DNA of 64,000 nt. Source: Burkholderia sp. S171 (lineage in GTDB: Bacteria > Pseudomonadota > Gammaproteobacteria > Burkholderiales > Burkholderiaceae). Each line of letters opens with the position of its first letter. The first letter of the stretch is position 1. The position numbers and the translations under genes were made by a program. The notes below the pieces were generated by a model, which was given only the letters and a program-made list of their open reading frames with translations, was not told the origin of the DNA and did not search any database. Shown here one piece after another: positions 1-9,538 of the stretch. The DNA is taken from positions 117,546-181,545 of the forward strand of contig NZ_LMUF01000039.1 in assembly GCF_009766085.1 (NCBI RefSeq), read 5' to 3'.

Positions 1-143
1 ACACAGTCGCGACACATTACTCGGATAGCCCCGACGCTAAGCTTGACTGGAGCAAAGCAGAGGGCGCGCTGCGCAAGGCGACCAAGCGCGCTCGTAAAAA
101 AAGTAATGAGCAGTCGCCGCTTCCGCCGCTCAATCGCTATTAA
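1..143 (+). CDS. 3' end of an unidentified protein (partial)
   Basis: An open frame enters from the left edge (first full codon at 3) and stops at TAA 141-143. The visible 46 residues are Lys/Arg-rich in the middle and end in PPLNRY. I do not recognise the family. The frame lies 89 nt before the copper-efflux genes and is not obviously part of them. Confidence 0.45.
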   Translation, partial: TVATHYSDSPDAKLDWSKAEGALRKATKRARKKSNEQSPLPPLNRY

Positions 144-232
144 AGGCTTAGCGCGCTTGACGCCCCAACGCTAAGAATCCCCCTTAACTTAGGGCTTTAT
201 CTGAAATCAAGCGCTGATATATACTTGCCGTC

Positions 233-598
233 GTGAAAATCCTGCGTACCTTGTTCGTCTTGTGGCTTTGCGCGTTGCTGCCCTTAACGGGGCTGGCGGC
301 TAGCGGCTCGGCCGGACAATGTCCGATGCAGTCCATGACGTCCGACTCGGGCAGCACGATGTCCGCGGCCATGCCGGATTGCGAATCGATGGCAATGCCT
401 GCTGGTCAGGACAGCAAGTCGAAAGACTCGCCGTGCAAGATGACCATGCAGTGCCAGATGGGCTGCATGAGCATTCCGGTGTCGGCTCCCGGCATCGCCC
501 GAAGTGCAGGCGCTTATCGGCCGATGTTCTTTCACTATACCCAGTCGCTGTTTGTCCGCGAGCCCGACGGCTTGTGGAAACCTCCTCGCGCGCTCTAA
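233..598 (+). CDS. CopL-like secreted Met/Cys-rich metal-binding protein
   Basis: A 121-residue protein starting at GTG 233. Residues 1-23 form a signal peptide (MKILR, then a Leu-rich core, then LAAS). The mature part is rich in Met and Cys (QCPMQSM, PDCESMAM, SPCKMTMQCQMGCM), a pattern of periplasmic Cu(I) binding, and ends EPDGLWKPPRAL, resembling the C-terminus of CopL/DUF2946-type proteins. It is the first gene of the efflux operon, 93 nt before the outer-membrane component. A role in copper sensing or buffering is inferred from composition and context; no enzyme motif is present. Confidence 0.7.
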   Translation: MKILRTLFVLWLCALLPLTGLAASGSAGQCPMQSMTSDSGSTMSAAMPDCESMAMPAGQDSKSKDSPCKMTMQCQMGCMSIPVSAPGIARSAGAYRPMFFHYTQSLFVREPDGLWKPPRAL

Positions 599-691
599 CT
601 CCCTCCGTCACCAGTTTGCCGCTTTAGCGGTGAGGTCGTCCTGCATCCAGGACGTGATTCCCTATGGGATTCGACCGTTTGGGGTTGAGAA

Positions 692-1987
692 ATGCATTCA
701 TCTATTACCGCGCCGGTATTCCGGCGTGGATGCGCGCGTGCGCCCGCGCTAGCGTTATTTATATTTCTTCTTAGTGGCGGCGCAGCGGTCAAGGCGCAAG
801 AAAGCGCGTTGACGCTGGACGCCGCGCTGCAATCCGCGACTGATCGATCCGCCTCCATGCAGGCGGCGCAAGCGTCCGTTCGCGCAAGCTCACAGGCGGT
901 TGTCAGAGCCGGCCAGTTACCCGATCCCACGCTCAAGGCGGGCGTGGATAACCTGCCCGTTAATGGTTCGCAGGCATTTACCATTGGGCAGGATTTCATG
1001 ACGATGCGGCGCATCGGCATCGAACAGGAGTGGGTGTCGCCGGAAAAGCGGCGACTGCGCACTGAACTGGCTAATCAGGAAGTCGACCGCGAACGCGCGG
1101 GTTATCTCGCTCAGCTAGTCAACGTGCGCGAGCAGACTGCGACCGCGTGGCTCAACGCGGCCTACGCGAAGAAGGCGCGCTCGCTGCAGCAGGAGCTGAC
1201 GGATCACATGGCGCACGAGTTATCGGCGACGCAGGCGTCTTATCGCGGCGCTAAAGCCAGTGCCGCCGATGTGACCCAGGCGCAGCTCATGCTCGCGCAG
1301 ACGCGGGACCAGTTGCTCAAGGCGCAGCAGACACTTCAGACGGCGCTCATCGGCTTGTCGCGATGGACGGCGGCACCTGTTGCCGATATCTCCGGCGAGC
1401 CGCCTGCGCCGCAGTCGGTGGTGGCGTCGCTGCCGCCTGAGGAGCTTCAGCGTGTCGAGCCTGCGCTGATCAATGCGTCGTCGGAGATCGCGGTCGCCGA
1501 TGCCGACACCGCCGTCGCCCATAGCAATCGCAACCCGAACTGGACTTGGGAAGTCGCGTACCAGCAGCGAGGTGGTCAGTACTCGAACATGGTGTCGGTC
1601 GGCGTCAGCATTCCTATCCCGTTGAACAGAAGGGATAGGCAAGACCGCGATACCGCCGAGAAAGCCGAGTTGGGCACGAAGGCGCGTTTGATGTACGAAG
1701 ACGCGCAGCGTCAAGTCGATGCCGATATCCGCAACCTCTCCGCCACGCTGGCTAGCGGGCGCGAGCGTATCGCCAACCTGAACGCATCGCTGCTGCCTGC
1801 AGCGGACCAGCGCTTGCAGCTATCGACAGCGGCTTATAGAAGCGGCGCCGGATCGCTGGCCGATACCTTCGCCGCCCGGCGCGCCGTGCTCGACGCACGT
1901 TTGCAAGTGCTCGATCTCCAACGCGACGTATCGCTCACCTGGGCTCAACTCGAGTACCAGGTCGTGCCGCCTTCCATGACCTACTGA
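692..1987 (+). CDS. cusC: TolC-family outer-membrane channel of heavy-metal RND efflux pump
   Basis: A 431-residue protein with a signal peptide (hydrophobic core about residues 20-34, cut near VKAQ). Two long alpha-helical repeats typical of outer-membrane efflux proteins follow, rich in Ala/Gln/Arg (TLDAALQSA near 40, then the second repeat from about 250). It would form the trimeric exit duct for the CusBA pump. There is no lipobox cysteine, unlike E. coli CusC. It lies 13 nt upstream of the adaptor gene, so both are surely co-transcribed. The copper assignment comes from the neighbours, because this component alone does not define the metal. Confidence 0.88.
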   Translation: MHSSITAPVFRRGCARAPALALFIFLLSGGAAVKAQESALTLDAALQSATDRSASMQAAQASVRASSQAVVRAGQLPDPTLKAGVDNLPVNGSQAFTIGQDFMTMRRIGIEQEWVSPEKRRLRTELANQEVDRERAGYLAQLVNVREQTATAWLNAAYAKKARSLQQELTDHMAHELSATQASYRGAKASAADVTQAQLMLAQTRDQLLKAQQTLQTALIGLSRWTAAPVADISGEPPAPQSVVASLPPEELQRVEPALINASSEIAVADADTAVAHSNRNPNWTWEVAYQQRGGQYSNMVSVGVSIPIPLNRRDRQDRDTAEKAELGTKARLMYEDAQRQVDADIRNLSATLASGRERIANLNASLLPAADQRLQLSTAAYRSGAGSLADTFAARRAVLDARLQVLDLQRDVSLTWAQLEYQVVPPSMTY

Positions 1988-2000
1988 CAGTGAGAACACG

Positions 2001-3488
2001 ATGAACAAGAAACTGATGACGCTCGCTGTCATTGCGGCGATGGCGTTGCTTGCTTCGGGGTATGTGGCCGGAACCTGGCACGCCAATACAACGGCGGCAA
2101 TGACGACTGCATCGATGGGCAGTGAAAAGGAGGAGGCCCGCAAGGTGCTCTATTGGCACGATCCCATGATGCCGAACCAGCACTTCGATAAACCCGGCAA
2201 GTCGCCCTTCATGAACATGCAACTGGAGCCTGTATTCGCGGACGAAGGCGCGTCGAGTGGTGTGAAGATCGACCCGGGTCTCCAGCAAAACCTTGGCATT
2301 AGATACGCCACTGCACGTCGCGTCGATGTAGCCGCAAGCTTCGAGGCCGTTGGTACAACGCAGTTCGATGAGTCACTGGCCGATGTGATCCAGTCGCGCG
2401 TGACGGGTTATATCGACCGCTTGTATGCGAATGCGCCGATGCAGCGCGTGGTGAAAGGCGCTCCCATTGCGTCGCTGTTTGTACCGGACTGGCTGGCGCC
2501 TCAGGAGGAATATCTGGCGCTCAGACGCAGCGGCATGGACAGCACCATGCTCGCGGCGTCGCGTGAACGCATGCGCGCTTTATCGATACCGGATGCGGTC
2601 GTGGCCAACCTCGATCGCACTGGGCGCGTCCAGACACACGTCACGTTATCAGCGCCGTCGTCTGGCGTGATCACCGAACTGAATGTCCGCGATGGCGCGA
2701 TGGTTGCGCCCGGCCAGACGCTCGCCAAGGTCGCGGGCTTGAGCACGTTATGGCTCGTGATCGACGTGGCTGAGGCGCGCGCGTTGCAAGTCAAGGCGGG
2801 CATGAGCGTGGACGCTGTGTTTGCGGGCGACACCGCGCAGCATTTCACCGGACACATTCGCGAAGTCCTGCCGGGCATCAGTACCGGCAGCCGTACCTTG
2901 CAAGTGCGCCTTTCCGTCGATAACAAGGATCTGTCGCTGACGCCCGGCATGCTCATGCGTGCACGCATTGGCGGGGCGACGACCGTGTCGCGTCTGGTCG
3001 TACCGTCCGAGGCGGTGATCACGACCGGCAAGCGCTCGATCGTGATCGTGAAGCAAGCAGATGGCCGGCTTCAGCCTGTCACCGTGACGACCGGCAACGA
3101 TTCCGGAAGCGATACCGAAGTGCTGAGCGGCTTGAGCGAAGGGGAGCAGGTGGTTGCGTCGGGGCAGTTCCTGATCGACTCTGAAGCGAGCCTAAAGTCT
3201 GTTCTTCCGAGACTTGAGGGTGGGCCGGCGAGCGCTGCGGTTGCCAGCGCTGCACCTCCAACCTACGAGACGACGGGCAAGGTCGAAGCCGTCACCAACC
3301 ACGACATCACGCTTTCGCATCAGCCTGTATCGGCACTAGGCTGGGGTGCGATGACGATGGCGTTCAGCAAGCCCTCCGCAACCGCATTCCCCGACGTGAA
3401 AGCCGGCGAAACCGTGCACTTCGCGTTCAAGCAATCCGACGATGGATACGAACTGACGAAGGTCGAACCAATGGGAGGCGCCAAATGA
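2001..3488 (+). CDS. cusB: RND efflux periplasmic adaptor CusB with fused CusF domain
   Basis: A 495-residue membrane-fusion protein. Residues 1-30 anchor or export it; residues 50-80 carry a heavy-metal-binding domain (YWHDPMMP ... KSPFMNM); the middle has the lipoyl/barrel-sandwich and beta-barrel adaptor domains (DVIQSRVTGYID, then APSSGVITELNV). The last 75 residues form a complete CusF fold with the expected copper ligands: His in LSHQP, Trp in LGWGAM and the MTM methionines. The fusion places a metallochaperone on the adaptor itself. The stop overlaps the start of cusA by 4 nt (ATGA), implying translational coupling. Confidence 0.92.
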   Translation: MNKKLMTLAVIAAMALLASGYVAGTWHANTTAAMTTASMGSEKEEARKVLYWHDPMMPNQHFDKPGKSPFMNMQLEPVFADEGASSGVKIDPGLQQNLGIRYATARRVDVAASFEAVGTTQFDESLADVIQSRVTGYIDRLYANAPMQRVVKGAPIASLFVPDWLAPQEEYLALRRSGMDSTMLAASRERMRALSIPDAVVANLDRTGRVQTHVTLSAPSSGVITELNVRDGAMVAPGQTLAKVAGLSTLWLVIDVAEARALQVKAGMSVDAVFAGDTAQHFTGHIREVLPGISTGSRTLQVRLSVDNKDLSLTPGMLMRARIGGATTVSRLVVPSEAVITTGKRSIVIVKQADGRLQPVTVTTGNDSGSDTEVLSGLSEGEQVVASGQFLIDSEASLKSVLPRLEGGPASAAVASAAPPTYETTGKVEAVTNHDITLSHQPVSALGWGAMTMAFSKPSATAFPDVKAGETVHFAFKQSDDGYELTKVEPMGGAK

Positions 3489-6400
3489 TCGCGCAACTCA
3501 TCCGCTGGTCTATCCGCAACCGTTTCCTGGTCTTGCTAGCGACTGTCCTGATCACGGGCTGGGGTGTTTATTCGCTGACTCAAACACCGCTCGATGCACT
3601 TCCCGATCTCTCCGATACCCAGGTCATCATCAAGGCTTCGTATCCTGGCAAGGCGCCACAGGTTGTTGAAGATCAGGTGACGTATCCGCTGACTACAACG
3701 CTTCTCGGCGTGCCGGGCGCCAAGACGATTCGCGCCTACTCCTCCTTCGGCGATGCATTCGTCTACGTCCTCTTCGACGACAAGACCGACCAATACTGGG
3801 CGCGTTCACGTGTACTTGAATACCTGAACCAAGTGCAGAGCCGGCTCCCCCAGGGCGCGAGTGTTTCCCTTGGCCCCGATGCAACCGGCGTCGGCTGGGT
3901 CTATGAATACGCGCTCGTCGATCGCACCGGCAAGCACGATCTTGGTCAGCTTCGCGCGCTGAACGACTGGTTTCTCAAGTTCGAACTGAAGGCCGTTCCC
4001 GATGTGTCGGAGGTTGCGTCTATCGGCGGAATGGTGCGGCAGTATCAGGTCGTACTCGATCCGGACAAGCTTCGCGCATATGGCATTACGCAAGCCACAG
4101 TCACGGATGCGCTCAAGAAAGCGAACCAGGAATCAGGTGGTTCCGTTGTCGAGCTGGCGGAGTCCGACTACATGGTGCGTTCGTCGGGTTATCTGCATTC
4201 ACTCGATGACTTCCGCAACGTCGTCTTGCGCACTACCGACACGGGGACACCCGTGTTGCTAGGCGATGTTGCGCGTATTCAGATCGGACCCGAGATGCGG
4301 CGTGGCATTGCTGAGCTGAACGGCGAAGGCGAGGTCGCGGGTGGCGTGATCGTGATGCGCTCTGGCAAGAATGCGCTCACGACGATCGAGGCCGTGAAGG
4401 CGAAACTCGATACGCTGAAGAAGTCGCTGCCGCCCGGCGTTGAAGTCGTCACGACCTACGATAGATCCAAGCTGATCGAACGCGCCGTCAGCAATCTGCG
4501 AGACAAGCTGATTGAGGAGTTTGTGATCGTCGGCCTGGTCTGTGCGCTGTTTTTGTTCCATTTGCGAAGTGCTTTTGTCGCCATCTTGTCGTTGCCGCTG
4601 GGTGTGCTCGCAGCATTTATCGTGATGCGCTATCAGGGCGTAAACGCGAACCTGATGTCGCTCGGCGGCATTGCGATTGCGATCGGCGCGATGATCGACG
4701 CCGCTATCGTGATGATCGAAAACGCGCACAAGCATCTGGAAGCTTTTGATCACGCACATCCCGATCAACCGATCACAGCATCTCAGCGATGGGAGCTCAT
4801 AGCGACATCGGCGGCAGAGGTTGGCCCTGCGTTGTTCTTCTCGCTGCTCATCATCACGATGTCGTTCATTCCGGTGTTCTCGCTTGAGGGGCAGGAGGGG
4901 AAATTGTTCTCGCCGCTGGCGTTCACCAAGAGCTACACGATCGCTGCGGCTGCCTTGCTATCGGTCACGCTGGTGCCGGTGCTGATGGGCTATTTCGTCA
5001 GGGGCCGTATTCCGCACGAGAACGCGAATCCGATCAACCGCGTGCTGATCCGTTTGTATCGGCCATTGCTTGAAGCGACGTTGCGCCGGCCGTGGGCTGC
5101 GATCGGCATCGCTGTCATTGCGCTTGTTCTCACGCTGATTCCGTTGTCGCGGCTAGGCGGCGAATTTCTGCCGCCGCTCGATGAAGGCGATCTTCTGTAT
5201 ATGCCGACTGCGTTGCCCGGCATTTCGGCGGAGAAGGCATCCGAATTGTTGCAGCAGACGGATCGCCTCATCAAGACCGTGCCAGAAGTTGCGACTGTAT
5301 TCGGCAAATCCGGTAGAGCTGATACCGCGACCGATCCCGCGCCGCTGGAGATGTTCGAGACCACGATCCAGTTCAAGCCGCGCGATCAGTGGAGACCGGG
5401 CATGACGCCGGAAGAGCTGGTCGATGAACTGGACCGCACGGTGAAGGTGCCGGGGTTATCGAACGTGTGGGTGCCACCGATACGCAACCGCCTTGACATG
5501 TTGTCGACAGGTATCAAGACACCGGTGGGCGTGAAGATATCGGGCGCGGATCTGAGCGTGATTGACTCCATCGCAACGCAAGTGGAAGCCGTGGTAAAGA
5601 CGGTCCCGGGCGTCTCCTCCGCGCTCGCGGAGCGCTTGAATGGCGGGCGTTATATCGATGTCGATATCGATCGCTTGAAAGCTGCAAGGTACGGACTGGC
5701 CATTGCGGATATTCAGTCGGTTGTTTCATCGGCGGTGGGCGGGGAGAACGTGGGTGAAGTCATCGATGGGCGCCAGCGCTTTCCCATCAACGTCCGATAC
5801 CCACGCGCCGTTCGCGACTCGCTCGAAAATCTAAGGCGCCTGCCGGTTGTGACGGAGCGAGGCGCGCAGATCATGCTCGGCGATGTCGCCACCCTAAGTA
5901 TCGCCGATGGACCTCCCATGATTCGCAGCGAGAACGCCCGGCTTGCGGGCTATGTGTACGTCGATATCCGCGACACGGATCTGCAGTCAGCAGTGACCGC
6001 GATGCAACGCGCGGTCGCGGAGAAAGTGGTTCTCCCTGCGGGTTATTCCATTGCATGGTCGGGTCAGTTCGAGTACCTGGAACGCGCATCGGCGACGCTT
6101 CGTACCGTGATCCCGGTCACGCTCGTGATCATCTTCGTGCTGCTGTTCCTGACCTTCAATTCGGCTGCTGACGCGTTGCTGCTGATGTCGACGGTTCCGT
6201 TCGCGCTGGTCGGCGGGTTCTGGCTGATATGGGCGCTGGGTCACGCGGTGTCCGTCGCAACCGCGGTTGGCTTTATCGCGCTGTCCGGTGTGGCCGCGGA
6301 GTTCGGCGTGGTGATGCTGCTGTACCTGAAACGTGCGCTTGAGCAACGCCTCGACGCCGGCGCGGTACTGACAGAAGCGCTTCTCTTCGATGCCATCCGT

Positions 6401-6703
6401 GAAGGCGCCGTGCTGCGCGTGCGGCCGAAAGCAATGACCGTTGCCGTGGTCCTCGCGGGTCTTATCCCGATCATGCTCGGCCATGGAGCCGGGTCGGAAG
6501 TGATGCAGCGCATCGCGGCGCCAATGGTCGGCGGCATGGTCACCGCGCCGCTGTTGTCCATGTTCGTTATCCCCGCTGCGTGGTTGTTGCTTAAGCGTCG
6601 CCACGTGCGGCGCGCGGCGCAAGCGCGTAGCGAATTCGATGGTCCTCCCGGCACGCATGTGCCTTCGCATGTACCTTCTATTCACACTGGAGAAATGAAA
6701 TGA
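3485..6703 (+). CDS. cusA: Heavy-metal RND inner-membrane transporter CusA
   Basis: A 1072-residue RND pump, the normal length for the heavy-metal subfamily. The N-terminus (LIRWSIRNRFLVLL) is TM1; large periplasmic loops follow TM1 and TM7. TM4 carries the proton-relay acid in IAIGAMIDAAIVMIENAH. The segment NRLDMLSTGIKTPVG matches the Cu(I)/Ag(I) branch, where the Met is a metal ligand, rather than the Czc branch. The cytoplasmic tail ends Arg-rich. It starts inside the cusB stop and its own stop overlaps the cusF start, giving a strict cusB-cusA-cusF translational chain. Confidence 0.93.
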   Translation: MIAQLIRWSIRNRFLVLLATVLITGWGVYSLTQTPLDALPDLSDTQVIIKASYPGKAPQVVEDQVTYPLTTTLLGVPGAKTIRAYSSFGDAFVYVLFDDKTDQYWARSRVLEYLNQVQSRLPQGASVSLGPDATGVGWVYEYALVDRTGKHDLGQLRALNDWFLKFELKAVPDVSEVASIGGMVRQYQVVLDPDKLRAYGITQATVTDALKKANQESGGSVVELAESDYMVRSSGYLHSLDDFRNVVLRTTDTGTPVLLGDVARIQIGPEMRRGIAELNGEGEVAGGVIVMRSGKNALTTIEAVKAKLDTLKKSLPPGVEVVTTYDRSKLIERAVSNLRDKLIEEFVIVGLVCALFLFHLRSAFVAILSLPLGVLAAFIVMRYQGVNANLMSLGGIAIAIGAMIDAAIVMIENAHKHLEAFDHAHPDQPITASQRWELIATSAAEVGPALFFSLLIITMSFIPVFSLEGQEGKLFSPLAFTKSYTIAAAALLSVTLVPVLMGYFVRGRIPHENANPINRVLIRLYRPLLEATLRRPWAAIGIAVIALVLTLIPLSRLGGEFLPPLDEGDLLYMPTALPGISAEKASELLQQTDRLIKTVPEVATVFGKSGRADTATDPAPLEMFETTIQFKPRDQWRPGMTPEELVDELDRTVKVPGLSNVWVPPIRNRLDMLSTGIKTPVGVKISGADLSVIDSIATQVEAVVKTVPGVSSALAERLNGGRYIDVDIDRLKAARYGLAIADIQSVVSSAVGGENVGEVIDGRQRFPINVRYPRAVRDSLENLRRLPVVTERGAQIMLGDVATLSIADGPPMIRSENARLAGYVYVDIRDTDLQSAVTAMQRAVAEKVVLPAGYSIAWSGQFEYLERASATLRTVIPVTLVIIFVLLFLTFNSAADALLLMSTVPFALVGGFWLIWALGHAVSVATAVGFIALSGVAAEFGVVMLLYLKRALEQRLDAGAVLTEALLFDAIREGAVLRVRPKAMTVAVVLAGLIPIMLGHGAGSEVMQRIAAPMVGGMVTAPLLSMFVIPAAWLLLKRRHVRRAAQARSEFDGPPGTHVPSHVPSIHTGEMK

Positions 6704-7071
6704 CCAAGCTGACTTACGTCGCGTTTGCAATGGGTGTTGCGTTCACTGTACTTGCTGTTCAGCAGTCCGCAGTCGCCGACGATATGGCCGGAATGAAAAT
6801 GAGTTCCGGCGCAATGAGTACCGGTGCAATGAGTTCATCGCCGTCGAAATCCGCTTTGACCGATGCGGAAATCAGGAAGGTCGATCCGGCATCCGGCATG
6901 GTGACGCTCAAACACGGTGCGCTTGAAAATGTCGGTATGCCGCCGATGACCATGGCGTTCAAAGCCCGGGACGCCGCGATGCTTAAGCAGGCTCACGAAG
7001 GGGATAAAGTGAAAGTGCGCGTTGAGAACGTGGGCGGCACGATGACTATTGTGACCATGCAAAAGCAATAA
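6700..7071 (+). CDS. cusF: Periplasmic copper-binding protein, CusF family
   Basis: A 123-residue secreted protein: signal peptide to about residue 27 (VADD), a Met/Ser-rich linker with MAGMKMSSGAM repeats, then a small CusF beta-barrel (residues 55-123). Ligand positions are visible as His in LKHGA and the MTM pair in GMPPMTMAF. The position held by the capping Trp in E. coli CusF appears to be Met here, while the CusF domain fused to CusB keeps Trp. The operon therefore makes two different CusF modules. It overlaps cusA by 4 nt and is the last gene before the hairpin at 7145. Confidence 0.88.
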   Translation: MTKLTYVAFAMGVAFTVLAVQQSAVADDMAGMKMSSGAMSTGAMSSSPSKSALTDAEIRKVDPASGMVTLKHGALENVGMPPMTMAFKARDAAMLKQAHEGDKVKVRVENVGGTMTIVTMQKQ

Positions 7072-7144
7072 GCTGCGGGATGGATACGTTGCTGCGCACA
7101 AACGGTTCTGGCTGACCGCAAGCGCGGGGTGGCGGGACTTTATG

Positions 7145-7178
7145 TCGACAGGCCGCGCTGGTTAGCGCGGCCTGTCGA
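7145..7178 (+). terminator. Perfect 14-bp hairpin after the copper operon
   Basis: Arms TCGACAGGCCGCGC (7145-7158) and GCGCGGCCTGTCGA (7165-7178) are exactly complementary around a 6-nt loop. It lies 73 nt after cusF. There is no T-run behind it, so it may stop transcription weakly, protect the mRNA 3' end, or act with Rho. Confidence 0.5.
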
Positions 7179-7324
7179 ATACAACGGGCAAAGTGACATA
7201 AGATTCTGATGGTTCTGCACGCGCGCAAGGTCTTGGTGCCAGGACATTAATGCGCGAGGACCGCGCGGACAGAGCGCCGCAATTTTCTTTAGAATCGTAG
7301 TTAAATCCAGAGTCAGGAACATCC

Positions 7325-8386
7325 ATGTCTCTACGCTACAACGCTGCGTTCACGGCGCTTCTCGCAGCCGCGCTCTTCGGTGCGACGACCCCGCTTGCCA
7401 AGACCCTTCTTGGCACAATGTCGCCGTTCATGGTCGCAGGCTTGTTCTATTTAGGCAGCGGTGTAGGACTAGCCGTTGCTATCGGCTTCCAGCGCATCAG
7501 GCGGTCCCAAAAGGAACGCGCTAACGAAAGCCGGATTCAGTTGGCCGAAGTGCCCTGGTTACTCGGCGCAATTGCCGCTGGCGGTATCGCAGGGCCTGTA
7601 TTGCTGATGTTTGGCCTGAGCACCACGCCCGCCGCGACGAGTTCGCTATTGCTGAATCTTGAAGGCGTATTCACGGCCGTGATCGCGTGGGTCGTGTTTC
7701 GTGAGAATGTCGATGCGCAGATTTTTATCGGCATGGTCGCAATTGTCGCGGGCGGCGTGGCGCTCTCGTGGCAGCCGGGCGCGGCCGGTGTATCCGCCGG
7801 CGCGCTGCTTGTTGCCGCCGCGTGTGTGTGCTGGGCGATCGATAACAACCTGACGCGCAAGGTATCGACAAATGACGCCATGGTCATTGCCTGCTTGAAG
7901 GGGCTGATCGCAGGATCGGTGAATCTTGGCATTGCGCTTGTGCTCGGCGCGCATCTTCCCGGTTTGGTCAGGACGGCGGCAGCCATGTTCACCGGCCTGG
8001 GTGGATACGGCGTCAGTCTGGTCTTGTTTGTTGTCGCGTTGCGCAACCTTGGCACTGCGCGCACCGGCGCATACTTTTCAGTTGCGCCCATCTTCGGCGT
8101 GACGCTTTCGCTGATCCTGTGGCCCGATCTGCCGGGCCCGCTGTTCTGGGTGGCCGCCGCGTTGATGGTGCTCGGCGTGTGGCTGCATATTCGTGAGCGC
8201 CACGAGCACGCGCATACGCACGTGTTGATGGACCACAATCACCGGCATCGTCATGACGAGCATCATCAACATTCGCACGATTTCAAGTGGGATGGAGAGG
8301 AGCCGCACACCCATCCTCATCGACACGTGCCGGTGACGCACACCCATGGACATTTCCCGGATATTCATCATCGTCACATTCATTGA
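7325..8386 (+). CDS. EamA/DMT-family transporter with histidine-rich C-terminal tail
   Basis: A 353-residue membrane protein. Residues 1-295 form ten predicted membrane helices in two EamA repeats (FGATTPLAKTLL at the start of the first, LLVAAACVCWAIDNNLTRK starting the second). From about residue 296 the protein becomes a hydrophilic tail in which about every second or third residue is His (HEHAHTH, HNHRHRH, HTHPHRH). Such tails bind divalent metals in other transporters. Lying next to the cus operon, it may export or sense a metal, though most EamA proteins move metabolites. It is a separate transcription unit, with 253 nt upstream. Confidence 0.85.
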   Translation: MSLRYNAAFTALLAAALFGATTPLAKTLLGTMSPFMVAGLFYLGSGVGLAVAIGFQRIRRSQKERANESRIQLAEVPWLLGAIAAGGIAGPVLLMFGLSTTPAATSSLLLNLEGVFTAVIAWVVFRENVDAQIFIGMVAIVAGGVALSWQPGAAGVSAGALLVAAACVCWAIDNNLTRKVSTNDAMVIACLKGLIAGSVNLGIALVLGAHLPGLVRTAAAMFTGLGGYGVSLVLFVVALRNLGTARTGAYFSVAPIFGVTLSLILWPDLPGPLFWVAAALMVLGVWLHIRERHEHAHTHVLMDHNHRHRHDEHHQHSHDFKWDGEEPHTHPHRHVPVTHTHGHFPDIHHRHIH

Positions 8387-8522
8387 GCGGCGGTTTTCTT
8401 CGATTTCTCCCATTTCTTCATTTAGGCATGCGTTGCATCCATTGTGCATCCATGTTGGCGTCAGCCCCGTATATAGCCTTGACGCGACGCAATCCAGCAC
8501 TCGCGGCTAACGGAGAAACACC

Positions 8523-8807
8523 ATGAACAAGGCAATGCGGAAAGCGATGGTGGCGGGCGTGTCGGTGGCGTTCTTGTGCGGTTCAGCGACAGTATTCGCG
8601 CAGGGCGGCGGCAACGGGAACGGCGGTTCGGGCGGCGGTAATGCACACGGCGCAGCAACGGCAGGAATGACGCACTGGGGTGATCCGGTCGCCACGCCGA
8701 CCAGTTCCATGCCCGGCAATATGCAAAACTCGGCGATGCAAAACAGTGCCGACATGAGCGCAATGCCGTCGAACAGTGCCAAGACTGTTGCATCGAACGT
8801 GCAGTAG
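8523..8807 (+). CDS. Small secreted protein, Gly/Asn/Met-rich
   Basis: A 94-residue protein with a clear signal peptide (MNKAMRKAMVAGV core, cut after VFAQ). The mature 68 residues are low-complexity Gly/Asn, then Met/Ser/Asn with repeated MQNSA and ADMSAM. A good ribosome site (GGAGAAACACC) precedes the ATG. No family is recognised; the methionine content and the position after the copper and His-tail genes suggest, weakly, a periplasmic metal link. Confidence 0.65.
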   Translation: MNKAMRKAMVAGVSVAFLCGSATVFAQGGGNGNGGSGGGNAHGAATAGMTHWGDPVATPTSSMPGNMQNSAMQNSADMSAMPSNSAKTVASNVQ

Positions 8808-9175
8808 GGCAGTGTCATGCCAGCGAGCGCCGGATGCCGGACGCCGGGAATAGTCCCCGGTTGTCCTCGGCGTGGTGTTGTCGCTGCGAGGCTTGCCGCA
8901 AGGGCATCACGATTCAGGAGCTGGCTTTCGTTTGTATCGAGGGCATCGACTTGGTGCAGTAAGCCGCGAGTGTTTCCGGCCGAATATAAGGCTCGGATAT
9001 TGCGCGTGACAGAAAGACGCTAAGCATCACCCGCAATACCAGCATTACCCGTGCGGGGATTTAGCCGACGAATAGGTCCTCCACCACGCGCTTTGGTCTG
9101 TAATCGAGAGACACAATTGCGCTTGAACTAAGCGAGGTTCTTCGGCTCCTACTTAGGAAGCGCGGGAGACCTCAC
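8808..9175. other. Gene-free stretch
   Basis: It contains a 68-codon plus frame (8817-9023) with Arg-rich, Cys-containing sequence and no ribosome site or family features; I do not call it. The segment just before 9176 supplies GGGAG for the downstream lipoprotein. I see nothing else. Confidence 0.4.
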
Positions 9176-9538
9176 ATGCTTAAACCAATTGCATTATTTT
9201 CACTCGTCGCGTGTCTGGGCGGCTGTGCCGTTGCACCGGGTTACGGCTATGGATACGACGGATATGGCGACCCCTACGCAACGGGTTATGGGGGGCCGTA
9301 CTACTCCGGTTATCCGGCTGTCTACGGCGGCGGTATTTACGTTGGCGGCGGCGGCGGGTACGGCGGCCGCTATTACAACCATGGCGTGAACTGGCATGGC
9401 TGGAACCACGGTTACGGCGGCGGCTATCACGGTGGCGGTTGGGGCCACGGTGGCGGCTACGGGCACGGTGGCGGTGGCGGACAGTGGCAGGGCGGCGGCG
9501 GGCACAGCGGTGGTGGACACGGCGGCGGCCGCGGCTAG
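9176..9538 (+). CDS. Gly/Tyr/His-rich small lipoprotein
   Basis: A 120-residue protein. The N-terminal signal ends in a lipobox (VACLGGC), so Cys17 should be lipidated. The mature part is almost entirely Gly, Tyr, Trp and His in short repeats (YGGPYYSGYP, GGGYHGGGWGHGGG). GGGAG lies 7 nt before the ATG. Gly/Tyr-rich envelope lipoproteins of this kind are common in Burkholderia-group genomes and have no defined role. Confidence 0.7.
   Translation: MLKPIALFSLVACLGGCAVAPGYGYGYDGYGDPYATGYGGPYYSGYPAVYGGGIYVGGGGGYGGRYYNHGVNWHGWNHGYGGGYHGGGWGHGGGYGHGGGGGQWQGGGGHSGGGHGGGRG

Noticed and set aside
157..185. CueR-type long-spacer promoter before the copper operon
   Set aside because: TTGACG is present at 157-162, but no convincing -10 lies 19-20 nt downstream and no clear MerR-type dyad was found.
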